In this document: piece after piece, positions 10,226 to 19,788 of the stretch
Numbering within the stretch: the first letter of the stretch is position 1
Layout of the letters: each line of letters opens with the position of its first letter
Source of the DNA: Spirogloea muscicola
Lineage: Eukaryota > Streptophyta > Zygnematophyceae > Spirogloeales > Spirogloeaceae
Assembly (NCBI GenBank): GCA_009602725.1
Contig: WELB01000009.1
Span: 1,257,200-1,277,828 of the forward strand
DNA: 20,629 bases
Reading direction: 5' to 3'
Program-made: the position numbers and the translations under genes
The notes under the pieces: generated by a model
What the model was told of the DNA's origin: nothing
Seen by the model: only the letters and a program-made list of their open reading frames with translations
Database searches by the model: none

Positions 10226-10253
10226 CGCACAGGTTCAAATCCTGTGGAGTGCA
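10226..10253 (+). other. tRNA T-arm-like hairpin / RNA polymerase III B-box match
   Basis: ACAGG, loop TTCAAAT, then CCTGT form a perfect 5-bp T-stem with a 7-base loop, and GGTTCAAATCC fits the B-box consensus. It is followed by seven bases (GGAGTGC) and an A, the right length for an acceptor strand and discriminator. Upstream I cannot fold a normal D-arm or anticodon arm. The best 5' acceptor partners give either an over-long or a 60-base molecule. It may be a truncated tRNA, a tRNA-derived repeat end, or chance. Confidence 0.3.
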
Positions 10254-10370
10254 TTAATCGAGTAATGGTTTTTGACGCTGGCTGGCGCTTCCTTCTGCTG
10301 AGGCCGCCATGGGAGCTCTCCTGCTCTCAGGGCCTCTGGCTTGCGCAGCGGGGCTGCTCTTTATCCCATC

Positions 10371-10448
10371 AGCTCATCTGACTTCTAACTGCTGACACGG
10401 TTGTACTAAGAGGGCCCTGTGTGACTAGCCTTGGCTCCGCTAATGTAG
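10371..10448 (+). repeat. Dispersed repeat unit C, copy 2
   Basis: It matches 9325-9393 (AGCTCATCTGACTTC, CTGCTGACACGG, GTACT, then a GGCTCCG block) and runs directly into unit B. The 40 bases before it (GCCTCTGGCTTGCGCAGCGG and following) also resemble 9127-9155, so the duplicated neighbourhood is larger but broken up. Confidence 0.7.
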
Positions 10449-10526
10449 TTATGAACACCGTCTGCATGCACCTATGTGGCTCTTACAGCAGCTCATTTGA
10501 CATCAGCAGCTTGCATTGTTTCTCAG
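10449..10526 (+). repeat. Dispersed repeat unit B, copy 4, ending at a splice acceptor
   Basis: It aligns with 9394-9477 and 13151-13232 along its whole length (TATGAACACC, TGCATGCACCT, ACAGCAGCTCATTTGACATC, CAGCAGCTTGCATTG). Its last bases, TTGTTTCTCAG, make a good pyrimidine tract plus AG. Coding sequence of the borealin-like gene starts at the next base (10527). The repeat therefore appears to supply the 3' splice site. Confidence 0.7.
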
Positions 10527-11847
10527 GGCGCCCGCAGGCGGCACGCCGGAGCGGCGGACGATGGAGGCGAAGCCGGCGCCGGCAGTGGCGGCCAGGAGGG
10601 CGACGGCGAAGCTGTGCCGCCGGTGGCTGCCAATGGCGGTCCTGCGCGAATGACGCGAGCACAGGCAGCTCGCCTAGCTGCGGCCTCTGCCGGCAGGGCC
10701 GACCACGGCACCGTGCCAATGGCGATGGCCACCCCGGCCACGGTGCCCACGCAAGCTCCACCGCCCTTCCGGCGACTGCATACCCTGCGGCAGCCGCGGC
10801 GGCGCTGATCAGCAGCTCCTGCGGCTCACGGTGCTCTCTGTTGCCTGTCGTTGCCACGGCCAGGCGGTACGGGCTGGTGGTCGCCTCCGGGGGAAGCAGG
10901 GGACTGTAGTGGCAGGCCCAGCAGCAGCAGAGGCGACCGCCAGCGCCACGCCGGGAGGGTGCCGCCTGCCTCGTTTTGGCGAGGTGCTCCACTCGGCCAA
11001 TGGGTCTCCGCTGGGAACCTTTGCCGCTCGCGGCGGCATCACTCCACTTTGCCGAGGTAGCCTCTCAGACCTCTGCATCCCTGCACAGACACTGACACTG
11101 CAAACTCGGGGGCACATGCACCGCATGCGGGAAAGACAGCTTTGCGGATGCCTCATTGACAAGCTATCAATGGGCAACAAGCTAACAACACGCGACATTG
11201 CAAGCATTTCCAGCAGGCAATTCAAGAGCATTGCCAGGCGTGACTGCCACCGTCCGACAAACGAGATCGCGGGCGGCGGCAGAGGCGGCTGCAGCAGTGA
11301 AGCCCGAGGCGGAGCTAGGTCTCCAACGCGCCGCTTACCTTGCCTGTCCATGGAGCTTGGTGTTTCGAAAGAGCAAAAGATAACAGTGAGTGGGGTTGCC
11401 ACTGGTCCTCATGCCACTGCTGCCAAGTCTTATGGCAACCTTGGTCTGCCCATCCTCGCACAGGCTGCGGCTCGCTTCCTGGCGTGGCTGTAGAGCTGGA
11501 CTGTGACGGCAATGTGATCACACTTTCCTGCCCTGAAGATGGTCAGCAGGTACGGAGAAGCCTGCTGTAGGGGTACAGGCCGCTTATCGTTTCCCAACCT
11601 TTTGCGTCTTGTCACAGTCTCGACATGACTAACCAGCATATGATAGAAACAGCGCTGTGCATGGGGGTCCTGAGCTTCTTGTGCTTGACCGTCCTTTGTG
11701 CAGCTTCCAGAGCGCTTGCGCGGTCTAGCCGTTGACCGTCTGCGCAGCCTGCAGAGCCACCTGACCTTGCTCATGGCCAACATGGAAGTTGCAGAGACCG
11801 GCAAAAGCGCAGGCGCCCCAGGCTGCGTCAAAGTCGAGCCCCGTTGA
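10527..11847 (+). CDS. Borealin-like chromosomal passenger complex subunit, 5' end unresolved
   Basis: Borealin (plant BORR, animal CDCA8) joins INCENP and survivin to guide Aurora kinase to centromeres and the division midzone. Exons with matching phases: about 10900-11056, 11238-11318, 11464-11549, 11704-11847. An exon from 10527 to about 10741 precedes them; its 3' end and the exact start of the next exon are uncertain. The first part is Gly/Ala-rich with MTRAQAARLAA. Then comes RLPRFGEVLHSANGSPLGTF, which fits the conserved Gly-Glu...Ser-x-x-Gly-Ser-Pro-Leu signature opening the borealin C-terminal domain. TVRQTRSRAAAEAAAA follows, then a beta-type stretch VAVELDCDGNVITLSC and a closing helix LPERLRGLAVDRLRSLQSHL before the stop, as in family members. 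The N-terminal INCENP/survivin-binding helix was not found. It may lie upstream or within the frame-disturbed segment at 9829-10140. The identification rests on the C-terminal half. Confidence 0.7.
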
Positions 11848-13150
11848 CTATGCATAACAAGTAGAGGGCTTCCAGTTGCTCGGCAATAGCAGCAATAGCA
11901 TGGTGCTGCTCGCACCTCACGTTCACAGATCTCAGCAGAAGGCTAAGCTGCACCCTTCTCCACTTGTCTGCCTAACTGAGAAGGCCCGCAAGCCACTGCT
12001 ACTCCTGCTGCACAGGCTACTGCCGCTTTGTGATGATTGTGCACTAGCAGAATGCTTGAGATCATTCACCGTGAAAGTGATGGCGACAACTTGCGATGAG
12101 CATTGTGTTGAGTTTGTAGCTTCGATCCCCTTGAGAGCCTAGCCTTGCACTTCAAATGCAGGTGTCTCCATTCAGTACACAGTCTGAGTAGATGCCACAG
12201 TCAAGCACGTCATATAGCTTCTGACTGAATCCTCCTGATGCATACCAAGTCCAAGTCATCATCATCTAGGCACTACTGCTATCTATAACGTGTATGTTGC
12301 AGGTTAAGAGGATTGAGGGTGTTGTAGCGACAAAGCTTCGAGAAGCTGGGTTCACATGTGCAAATAGGAGTTGGGTCCACATATGCAAAGTCAGCCAGGG
12401 TTTGCAATGAGCAATGTAGTGTTGCTGTAGTGTTGTTGTAGGAATGAGTCTCAAGCGCCCGTGCAGTTGGGCAGCGCCTGTCAGGGTGCATGCACTGTCT
12501 TGAAGCGGGAGCGCTGCCCCTTGGCAGCTGCTGCCGTCTTTTGTCTGCCGTAGACTGAAGCAGTGAGAGGCTTGAACGCCGCCGAGGCTGCTTGCGCCCC
12601 GTGGGGTCGCAGCCACGCTGGGCGCCCCAGCTAACTTTCCAGATGACTTTCATAGAGTTACGCTACAGGCAAAGGAGAGGAGGAGACAGGAGTCCCGTCC
12701 CTGCAGCGAAGCACGTGAGCCCCATTCTTGGTGCAACTTATGCAGACCAGTGAGCTAGTATGCCATCTTCGGAAGTGGCTGCAACAGGCCTACTTCCTGA
12801 ATGTTTCTGCTTGATCACTTACGTTACATCCTGATTGATCAACTGAAACTCCATGTCAGGGAGTGATAGAGATACCTCAGAGAGAGAAAAACCCTTCCAG
12901 TAGAAGGCGATGGCTGTAGTTGGCCAGCCCATAAAACGATTGTACGAAGGGGCCAGAAAAGCGCTGAAGCATACAGCGACTCAAGGAGCAACTGGGTGCT
13001 GATAATTCCCTGTTGAGCAGCCGCAGGTCAGAGAAAGCAGTCTCCGGGTAGTGGATTCCCTGTCTATAGTGAGAAGCTGCAGCCAAAGCGCGACCGGCAT
13101 GCAGATGCAAGACGTGTGCCACTGACCGCATGACCGCTACAGCGATGCAG
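11848..13150. other. No supported gene; borealin 3' region and intergenic DNA
   Basis: An 88-codon open frame starts at 11876 but has no coding bias or recognisable motif. The stretch 12440-12720 is richer in GC and open on both strands. One reading there ends in a donor-like GTGAGC at 12716, but no reading has clear third-position bias. A perfect 6-bp hairpin with a 3-base loop lies at 12617-12631. Nothing here can be called with confidence. Confidence 0.55.
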
Positions 13151-13232
13151 TCATGAACACCCTCGGCATGCACCTGGCTGGCTTTTACAGCCACTTTTCA
13201 TAAATTGGCAGCCGCATTCTTTTTGTTTTCAG
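13151..13232 (+). repeat. Dispersed repeat unit B, copy 5
   Basis: It matches 9394-9477 closely (TCATGAACACC, GCATGCACCTGGCTGGCTTT, TACAGCC, GCAGCCGCATTCTTTTTG) and ends TTTTCAG. It lies about 3.7 kb from the main cluster. The following sequence again reaches GTGGCGGC a short way downstream, as after the 9394-9536 copies. Confidence 0.75.
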
Positions 13233-13289
13233 CGACAGAGAGTCAGTGACAACCGTGGCGGCCGCGGCGCTTTAGGAAAATTATCGTGC

Positions 13290-13391
13290 ATTTGATACAA
13301 ACGTAGGCCAAAAAGGCCAAGTACATAGGCAAGCACATCTGATGACGTACATCACCCACTGCAGACTGACCCGCTCAGTAGCCACGGGTCA
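13290..13391 (+). repeat. Direct repeat unit D, copy 1
   Basis: It shares CCAAGTACA.AGGCAAGC and GACGTACATCACCCACTGCA plus flanks with 13730-13835, offset 444 bases. It includes a small palindrome GGCCAAAAAGGCC. No coding signal. It may be a local duplication or two copies of a short mobile element. Confidence 0.75.
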
Positions 13392-13729
13392 ATACATAAA
13401 GGTCGCTAACGATGCCTAAATACCAGATGGCAGATTCGAAGCCCTTCTGCCACCAACTAGAGCTCGCCCAGCTTTCTGGTGCACAGCATGAGCCTGAGCA
13501 CGCTGCAAACAGGCCGAAACGCGTCGTCGTAAGAACGACGGATATGAAGCTGGCAAGCCCATCTCAGCTGGAAGCACATCTGCATATGTCGTGCATGACC
13601 TAGACTGGTAATATTCTGAAGGAGAGTGTGGAAACGAGGACCTAAACAGCCAAAGATATCAACTGCAGCTGGCAGGAGCTGATCGCATTGGGGTTAATCG
13701 CAGTAATGCTGCAGCTTTGGGGAATATCC

Positions 13730-13835
13730 GTGTATTTGAAAGAAACGAAGACCAAAATGGCCAAGTACAAAGGCAAGCGCATTTAATGACGTACATCACC
13801 CACTGCAGATTGACCTGCTCAGTGACCACTAGGGG
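13730..13835 (+). repeat. Direct repeat unit D, copy 2
   Basis: This is the second copy of the unit at 13290-13391, same orientation, with about 80-85% identity by eye. The GGCC palindrome of copy 1 is degraded here. The block GACGTACATCACCCACTGCA is identical in both copies. Confidence 0.75.
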
Positions 13836-14465
13836 TGTTGGGCATGTGGCAGCCCTGCACAGCTGAGTGCAGCCTTGGGCGGTCTTCGTCAAGATAACGG
13901 TGCGGGAGTGTAACGGCGCGCGTCGCTCGCGGCGCTGTAGCTCCTGCAACAGCTCCAGAGGTCCGCCCACGTGCACAACGTGACGTATCAGGGGTCCCTT
14001 CCCTTCTCTTGCTGGTGTCTGGTCAAAGTACTTCAGGGGTTGAGGTTTAAGGTATTGGTCTTATTGTATAGAGACTCATGTTCGGCCCTTCTTACAGTCG
14101 GCGCTCCCCACACTGCTCCTCCTGCCGGCTCCAGGCGCTTGAGCTGCGGCAAGAACGACACCATGGTGCTTGCTCAGAAGCGAGAGCAGGCGTGAGAGCT
14201 TGCGTACGGCTGAGTGTACCCAATTCGTGAGCCTGGGAGCCCCCGCTACATGATGGAAGGACGAGGCAGACGTCCACTGACAGGTCTTGATGGTAGCTGC
14301 TGCCTTTAGAAGGCGCCGCTTTGGCCAACATGGGGTTTAGTGGCGAGGCAGCGGCGACTTGCACAGAGGCGAAAGTGTGATCGCTGGCAGCTGCCTCAGT
14401 GCGGAAGGTCTTGGCAGCGGCTTCGTTGAGCCTACGGCCGCCGCCTGGTGCTGTGGCTGGCCGCC
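13836..14465. other. Upstream region of HBS1; no gene called
   Basis: This should hold the HBS1 promoter and 5' UTR. 13895-13945 is very GC-rich with interleaved GCGC motifs. A short stretch at 14091-14195 has coding-like third positions and ends in a 10-codon open frame starting ACCATGG at 14163, stopping at 14195. The bases from about 14340 to the HBS1 ATG are GC-rich without stop-free conservation. No TATA box could be picked with confidence. Confidence 0.5.
14163..14195 (+). other. Possible upstream ORF of HBS1 (10 codons)
   Basis: The ATG sits in ACCATGG, an ideal eukaryotic initiation context, and reads MVLAQKREQA before a stop. It lies 271 bases before the HBS1 start. If the HBS1 transcript begins upstream of 14160 without splicing it out, it would be a uORF. 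It could equally belong to a small unrecognised exon. Confidence 0.25.
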
Positions 14466-17400
14466 ATGCCCCGCAAGAGCTACGGCAAGGCGGCCTACGA
14501 CGACGACGACGTCGACGATGGCTACGGTGACGGCGGCTACTACGATGACGAGGAAGCGGGGGAGGAGGCTGGCGGCAGCGCGGCCAAGGACGCCCCCGCC
14601 GGTGCAGGACCAGGTGCCCTGCCTGAGGAGTGCTGGCCAGCTGGTCCCCTTTCTGATGCCAAATTTGTCGTGAGAGCTCTTTGCTTCTGCAGCCGAGCAG
14701 TGTGCAGCCAGTGCCTCTCGCGCCATCAGTACGGCAGACCTTAAGGTCGAGAATTGGGGTTTTGCACAAGCTTCAAGAAAGTATTGCATGGGTTTTCATC
14801 GATTGTGCTGCCGTCTCCAATTTCGCAAACCTTCACTGCAGCTGGGTCAGGTGGACTGCAGCGAAGCGAGCCGACAGCGGCTGCCAGTCAGCAGCTTGCT
14901 AGCACAACATGGCAGTGCGAAGTGTGTACCTATGACAATCCCGGCGAGTACCTTGCATGCGAAGTCTGCGGGTCGTTGCGCCAGCAGCAGCTGCATGTGC
15001 TGGACGCGGACCTGGTCGACATTGACGGCGGAGGCATCAGGGCCAATGAGCGAGACGTGGATGAGAGGAGGGCCGCAGAGACGCTCATGTCAGGTAGCAG
15101 CTGTCACTCTTATGTGGGTCAGCCATTTGTTCAGATCGCTACGTTACCTATTATACTGGTCCTGATTGCTCAGAGACAATCTGATTTGTGCAGTATGTTA
15201 GAGCCTGATATCTAAGAGCTGCCTCCATCTGATCTCGCTGTGCTCAAAAACACAATACTTCAGGCCTGATTACTACAGGCACAGCTGAGTAGGATGTGAG
15301 GCGTGACGAACATTGTAGTCTTACTCGATCCATCTTGACGTACAACAAGTAAGGAGAATCCAAGGTGCTTGAATGGCAGACTGACTCAGAGTGGGGAGTG
15401 GCACACCTGTTTCGTGCTCATATTCAGTGAGCTGGGTGCCTTCAGAGACAGCAGACGCAGCAGCGGAGGCCCCAACAGCAACGGCGGCACCAATCGAGCG
15501 TGGCCTGTCAAAGGTCGCTAAGGGCTCGTCCCTTGCTCAGTCGCTCTGCCGACCCCTGCCCGGCAGCAGCAACCAAGCGGCGGCTCTCCGCCAACGGACG
15601 CAGACTTTCCCATTGCATCCTGCCGGCAGTGCAACCAAGCATATAGGTGAGACCAGCTAGTGCTTGCTGTCGACCTTTAGGCTCGAAAGCTGCACTTTTC
15701 TGAGCAACCTGCTGCTTGAGTCCTGAATGACTTCCGCATGATGTGCATAAAAGCTAGGTACAGCCTGTCCACAGCGCAACAGCCGAAGCAACCCACATCC
15801 TCAGCAAGGGGCTGGCAGACTTGCACACTACGTTAAGCCTAGGTGAAGGAGCTCAAAGTTGAATGATCAGGGTGAATGATTCCGGATATTCAGAGAGGTA
15901 GGATTTGGCATTGGGGTAAGAGTTATAGCAAATTACTATGCCACGGAGAATAATTAAGGAGATTTCATTTTGGCTGTCGCCATGCTGCCGTCCTTTATGT
16001 CATTGCAGGTTCCTTCCATTTCGACACACCCTCGCCAGATGAGGCAGTGCAGACCTCCCGCACCAAGGCGCCAGGTGCGAGGTCCTCAAGTGCAGGACCT
16101 AATAGCAGCCGGCCAGGATCTTGCATTTTCCCTCTTGCGCTGACTTGCGTTTACTATTACGATCATGCATCAGTAACTTCTCTTCACTTCAAGCTTGGAT
16201 ACTTGAGCACCAAGAGCTTGACTCTAAGCTTTTACTTTGCACCCAGAGCCTTTGCAAACGTTTTTAGAGCTCTGTGCCCGTAATCAACTTGTATGCCCAT
16301 CGTAACACAATGAGTTTGACTTCGGTAGGTGGTACAATATTCATGTGCGTGCCAAGTGACATTGCACATTGCGTGGGCTTCCTCTCAGGTGTTGTGGCGG
16401 TGACTGCCCAAGCAGCCCCGCTGCCTGGTCAGGAGACGGCAGGCAGATTGCCAGACCAGGGCAGACCTGCCAGCTCCACCAAAAAGGACATCAATGTGAA
16501 AGAGCTGGCCGCCGGCGTTGAGGAGCTGGCAGTGCGGCAGCAGGCTGTGGGCTCCCACCCAGCGGTGGGCCAGGCTAACGGCAGCAGCAAGCCGCCAGCG
16601 CAGTACTTGCCGGAGACGTGGATGCTTGCGGAGATGGACCCACATGCCAAGCAGACTCTTCATCTCATTGTCGTGAGTGCCTCCTGTCGCAGACATGTCT
16701 CGCTGCTTCAGCACGTGAGATCTGCTCAACTTACTGAAAGTAGTTCCTTGTATAGAAAGATGAGGCTGCTCTTCGTATTACGAAATTGCTGTATAGCCAA
16801 GCTGTGCTGATTGCCATACATTCCTGCCCTGTTCAAGCCGAAATCCTTGGGAGGGGCGCAGATGGGACACGTGGACGCTGGCAAGTCAACGCTCATGGGC
16901 CACGTCCTGCACCTGCTGGGCAACGTCACACAGCGCGAGATGCACCGCAACAAGAAGGAGGCGCAGGAGCAGGTGAGCTTAGGGAGACACATTCATATCA
17001 TTAAAAGTACGTCAGACTTCATGGCATGTCATCTCATCAGCAGATCAGTGGGCATCATAGATGCAACAGAATTTGCAGACGAATGCAAGACGCATCTGAT
17101 CTACTAGAAGGTATTCAAACACCAAGCTAGCCCTGTGGGGCTTGCAGGGAAAGGGGTCCTTTGCCTTTGCATGGGTCCTCGATGAGTCAGTTGAGGAGCG
17201 GGCGCGCGGTGTGACGATGTCTCTGGCTGTGGCCCACTTTGAGACGCCCAGGTCAGTGCCAAGTAGCCCTCACCGACCAACTTCGTCTGCCATTCTGATG
17301 TTGTTGCTATTTGCTGGGTTACAGATGAAGAGGTACTGCCACCCCTTACTTCAAACTGTCCCTTGAGATTGGCAGTCAGCGGTATGCTTGGATTTTGTAG

Positions 17401-19788
17401 CTTGAGGTTCAGAACTATTGGGTCCATCCTTCTAATCATGAGGCTGTTGGAGCCAGCTTGCTTGATACTGCATACTTTGGGTGCATGTTGCCAATGATTT
17501 CTTGCTTCATCCCCCCTGCACATTCTGTCACACAATGGAACGTAATTACAGAGATTGGCTTGTACTTGCATTTGGAGTTCCTCTTTTGGCTGGATACAGA
17601 CTGCCATGGCCTCTGATAGCCCGCGCAATGCATACTTTCTGCGGTTGGTTTACAATCAGCGTCCCAAGGGCAGCCAACCCTGAAGCATGCTCTCCCTGTG
17701 TTATGGCAGGACTCATGTAGTTCTGCTGGATGCGCCAGGCCACCGGGACTTTGTGCCATCCATGATCTCGGGCGCATCACAGGCCGATGCAGCGCTGCTC
17801 GTCGTGGACGCTGCACCCGGTGCGCTGGAGGCCGGAATGGAGGGCCAGGCTGGTCACGCCACCGGCGGGGATGGCCAGACGCGCGAGCACGCCCAGCTGG
17901 CGCGGGCACTGGGCGTCGAGCAGCTCGCTGTGGTCATCAACAAGATGGACATGGTGGGCTTCGCCAAGGCGGCCTTCAATGCCATCAAGGAGGCCCTCAC
18001 GCCGTTCCTGCGTTCGTGTGGCTACAAGGACTCTGCCATCCGCTACATCCCAGTGAGCGCGCTCCAGGGCGAGAACCTGGTCGCTGCGCCAACAACCAGC
18101 GCCCTGAGCTGGTGAGCCGATGTTTGACACTGTGCCACTCAACTCAATCTCAGAGCTGATCACAAGCAAAAGATGCCTTCGCTTCTCAATCTCCGTTGTG
18201 GGTGTTCTTGTACGGTAATTCTGTCTGTGGATTGCTTGTACATTTGCATCTATCATTGCACTTCACTCAGGATGTGCAGGATCTGCAGGCAGAGGCCAAG
18301 CACAGCTGCAAGTGACTTCGTTGGCTGCCGGTGAGTTGACAGGTGTGTGTTTCAGAAGTGCAGGTACAAGGGCCCGACGCTCCTGGAGATTGTTGACCTC
18401 TTCACGCCGGCTGTACAGCACGTGGAAAAGCCACTTCGGATGACGATCTCGGAGCTGGTGAGGAGCCGCACGCTGGGCCAGGCGGCCATTGGCGGGAAGA
18501 TCGAGGCTGGTGCCGTGCAGCCAGGCAGCAAGGTGCCTGCATGTGCAGCTTCATCCCAGCTAATGAATCACCGTTGTACTTAGCAATTGTACTTGGCAAT
18601 TGTACTTAGCAAGGACTTCTTTTCAAGCTTGGTAGGGCCTACAGATTGCTGATGACCATGGCAAGTACGTGAACACTGCGACGCGGTTTTGCAAGTTGAC
18701 AAGGGCGCTGCTAGTGCAGGTTTTGCTGATGCCGATTGGGGAGCTGGCCACAGTCAAGGCCATCGAGCGTGGCGGCGCCGCTGTTCCAGTTGCCCGTGCT
18801 GGGGACAGCGTAGACCTCGGGCTGAACGGCGTGGATGCCGGCGCCCTTGCTGTTGGCGGCGTCCTCTGCAACCCCAAGTGGCCCGTTCCCCGGGCCGTCC
18901 GCTTTGAGGCCCGGATCCTCACGCTCGCGCTCACCATGCCCCTCCTCCGAGGCGCTCAAGTGCTCTATACTTTCCCTCCAATTTCAATAAATCGCTCTGA
19001 CGTCTTGAAATAATGTCATAGGCTGGCCATACGTTTTTACTCCTGTGAGCAACCAATAATCGTGGATTTTGCAACTGCAATCTGTGTTTTTAGAGTGGCC
19101 ATCATCTTCATCTCAAGCTGCATTGCTATTGCCTAAGATTGAAGAAGACTGCCAAACTCCAATATTTGTCAATTTCCAGAACATACATAGCCACCTGGTT
19201 GGCTTGACCACCCTTGTGTTTGCATGCCCTCATATCCTTCGTGAAGCGAGAGTGATTGCAGGTGACGATGCACGCACATTGCTTGAAGGAGCCGGCGCAC
19301 ATTGCACAGCTCGTGGCAGTGCTGGACCCAAAGACTGGGCTTACGGTTCGCCAGCGGCCTCGGCACCTCACCACAAACCAGAGCTGCCTCATTGAGGTGC
19401 ACCATGCATGGAGTCCAGTCACTCACTCACTACAGAGTTTCAATCACTAGCTTGACCTGAAGTTGCTGCACTCGTGGGGCAAGGGGACACATTCTTGTGC
19501 AGATGCCAATGCTGCTGTTGCGAACTTGATGGAATCTTTGAATACAGCGTTGCAGTCTCTATAAGCAATCACACTTCTTTGTGAGCAACATTTTCACTGA
19601 GTTCAACATGACAATCGTTCCTTCTAACCGAAATTGGCACGGCTGAAACTGGCTGGCAGGTCGTTCCAGAGCGGCCTGTCTGTCTCGAGGCATACACAGA
19701 CTTTCGAGCTCTCGGTCGGCTAACCCTGCGCGACGCCGGCCGGACTCTGGCCGTTGGCATTGTGACAAAGATACTGCAATGTCAATGA
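14466..19788 (+). CDS. HBS1: HBS1-like translational GTPase (ribosome rescue), complete, 12 exons
   Basis: HBS1 is a cytosolic EF1A/eRF3-family GTPase that delivers Pelota/Dom34 to stalled ribosomes in No-Go and Non-Stop decay. Exons: 14466-14669, 14862-15093, 15446-15646, 16009-16074, 16389-16672, 16862-16972, 17148-17251, 17710-18111, 18364-18532, 18720-18959, 19262-19396, 19660-19788. All are GT-AG with consistent phases, giving 758 residues. The start is the first ATG in GCCGCCATG and opens MPRKSYG plus an Asp/Tyr-rich segment, as in plant HBS1. A RanBP2-type zinc finger follows (C87, C90, C101, C104; begins [10 protein letters not shown]), then a variable linker with [12 protein letters not shown]. 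The GTPase has P-loop GHVDAGKST (331-339), switch I RGVTM, DAPGH (408-412), NKMD (478-481) and SAL (517-519). Domains II and III fill 540-758. The exon 1/2 join is the least certain. Residues 447-456 carry an extra Gly-rich stretch before GQTREHA. Confidence 0.95.
18574..18612 (+). repeat. 13-base tandem repeat, three copies, in HBS1 intron 9
   Basis: TTGTACTTAGCAA, TTGTACTTGGCAA and TTGTACTTAGCAA follow each other without gaps, with one base difference. This is a small intronic minisatellite that should vary in copy number between strains. Confidence 0.9.

Noticed and set aside
12440-12720. GC-richer stretch with a donor-like GTGAGC end, possibly an exon
   Set aside because: Similar weak bias in several frames on both strands and no family match; insufficient to call.
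12877-13194. - strand frame sharing KASQVH.EGVHD with another at 9378-9587
   Set aside because: The shared peptide is just the antisense reading of repeat unit B; the flanking residues do not match.
13659-13976. - strand frame starting MHVGGPLELLQELQRRER, possibly divergent from HBS1
   Set aside because: Only the first 35 or so codons look coding-like; the rest runs into direct repeat D and shows no family match.
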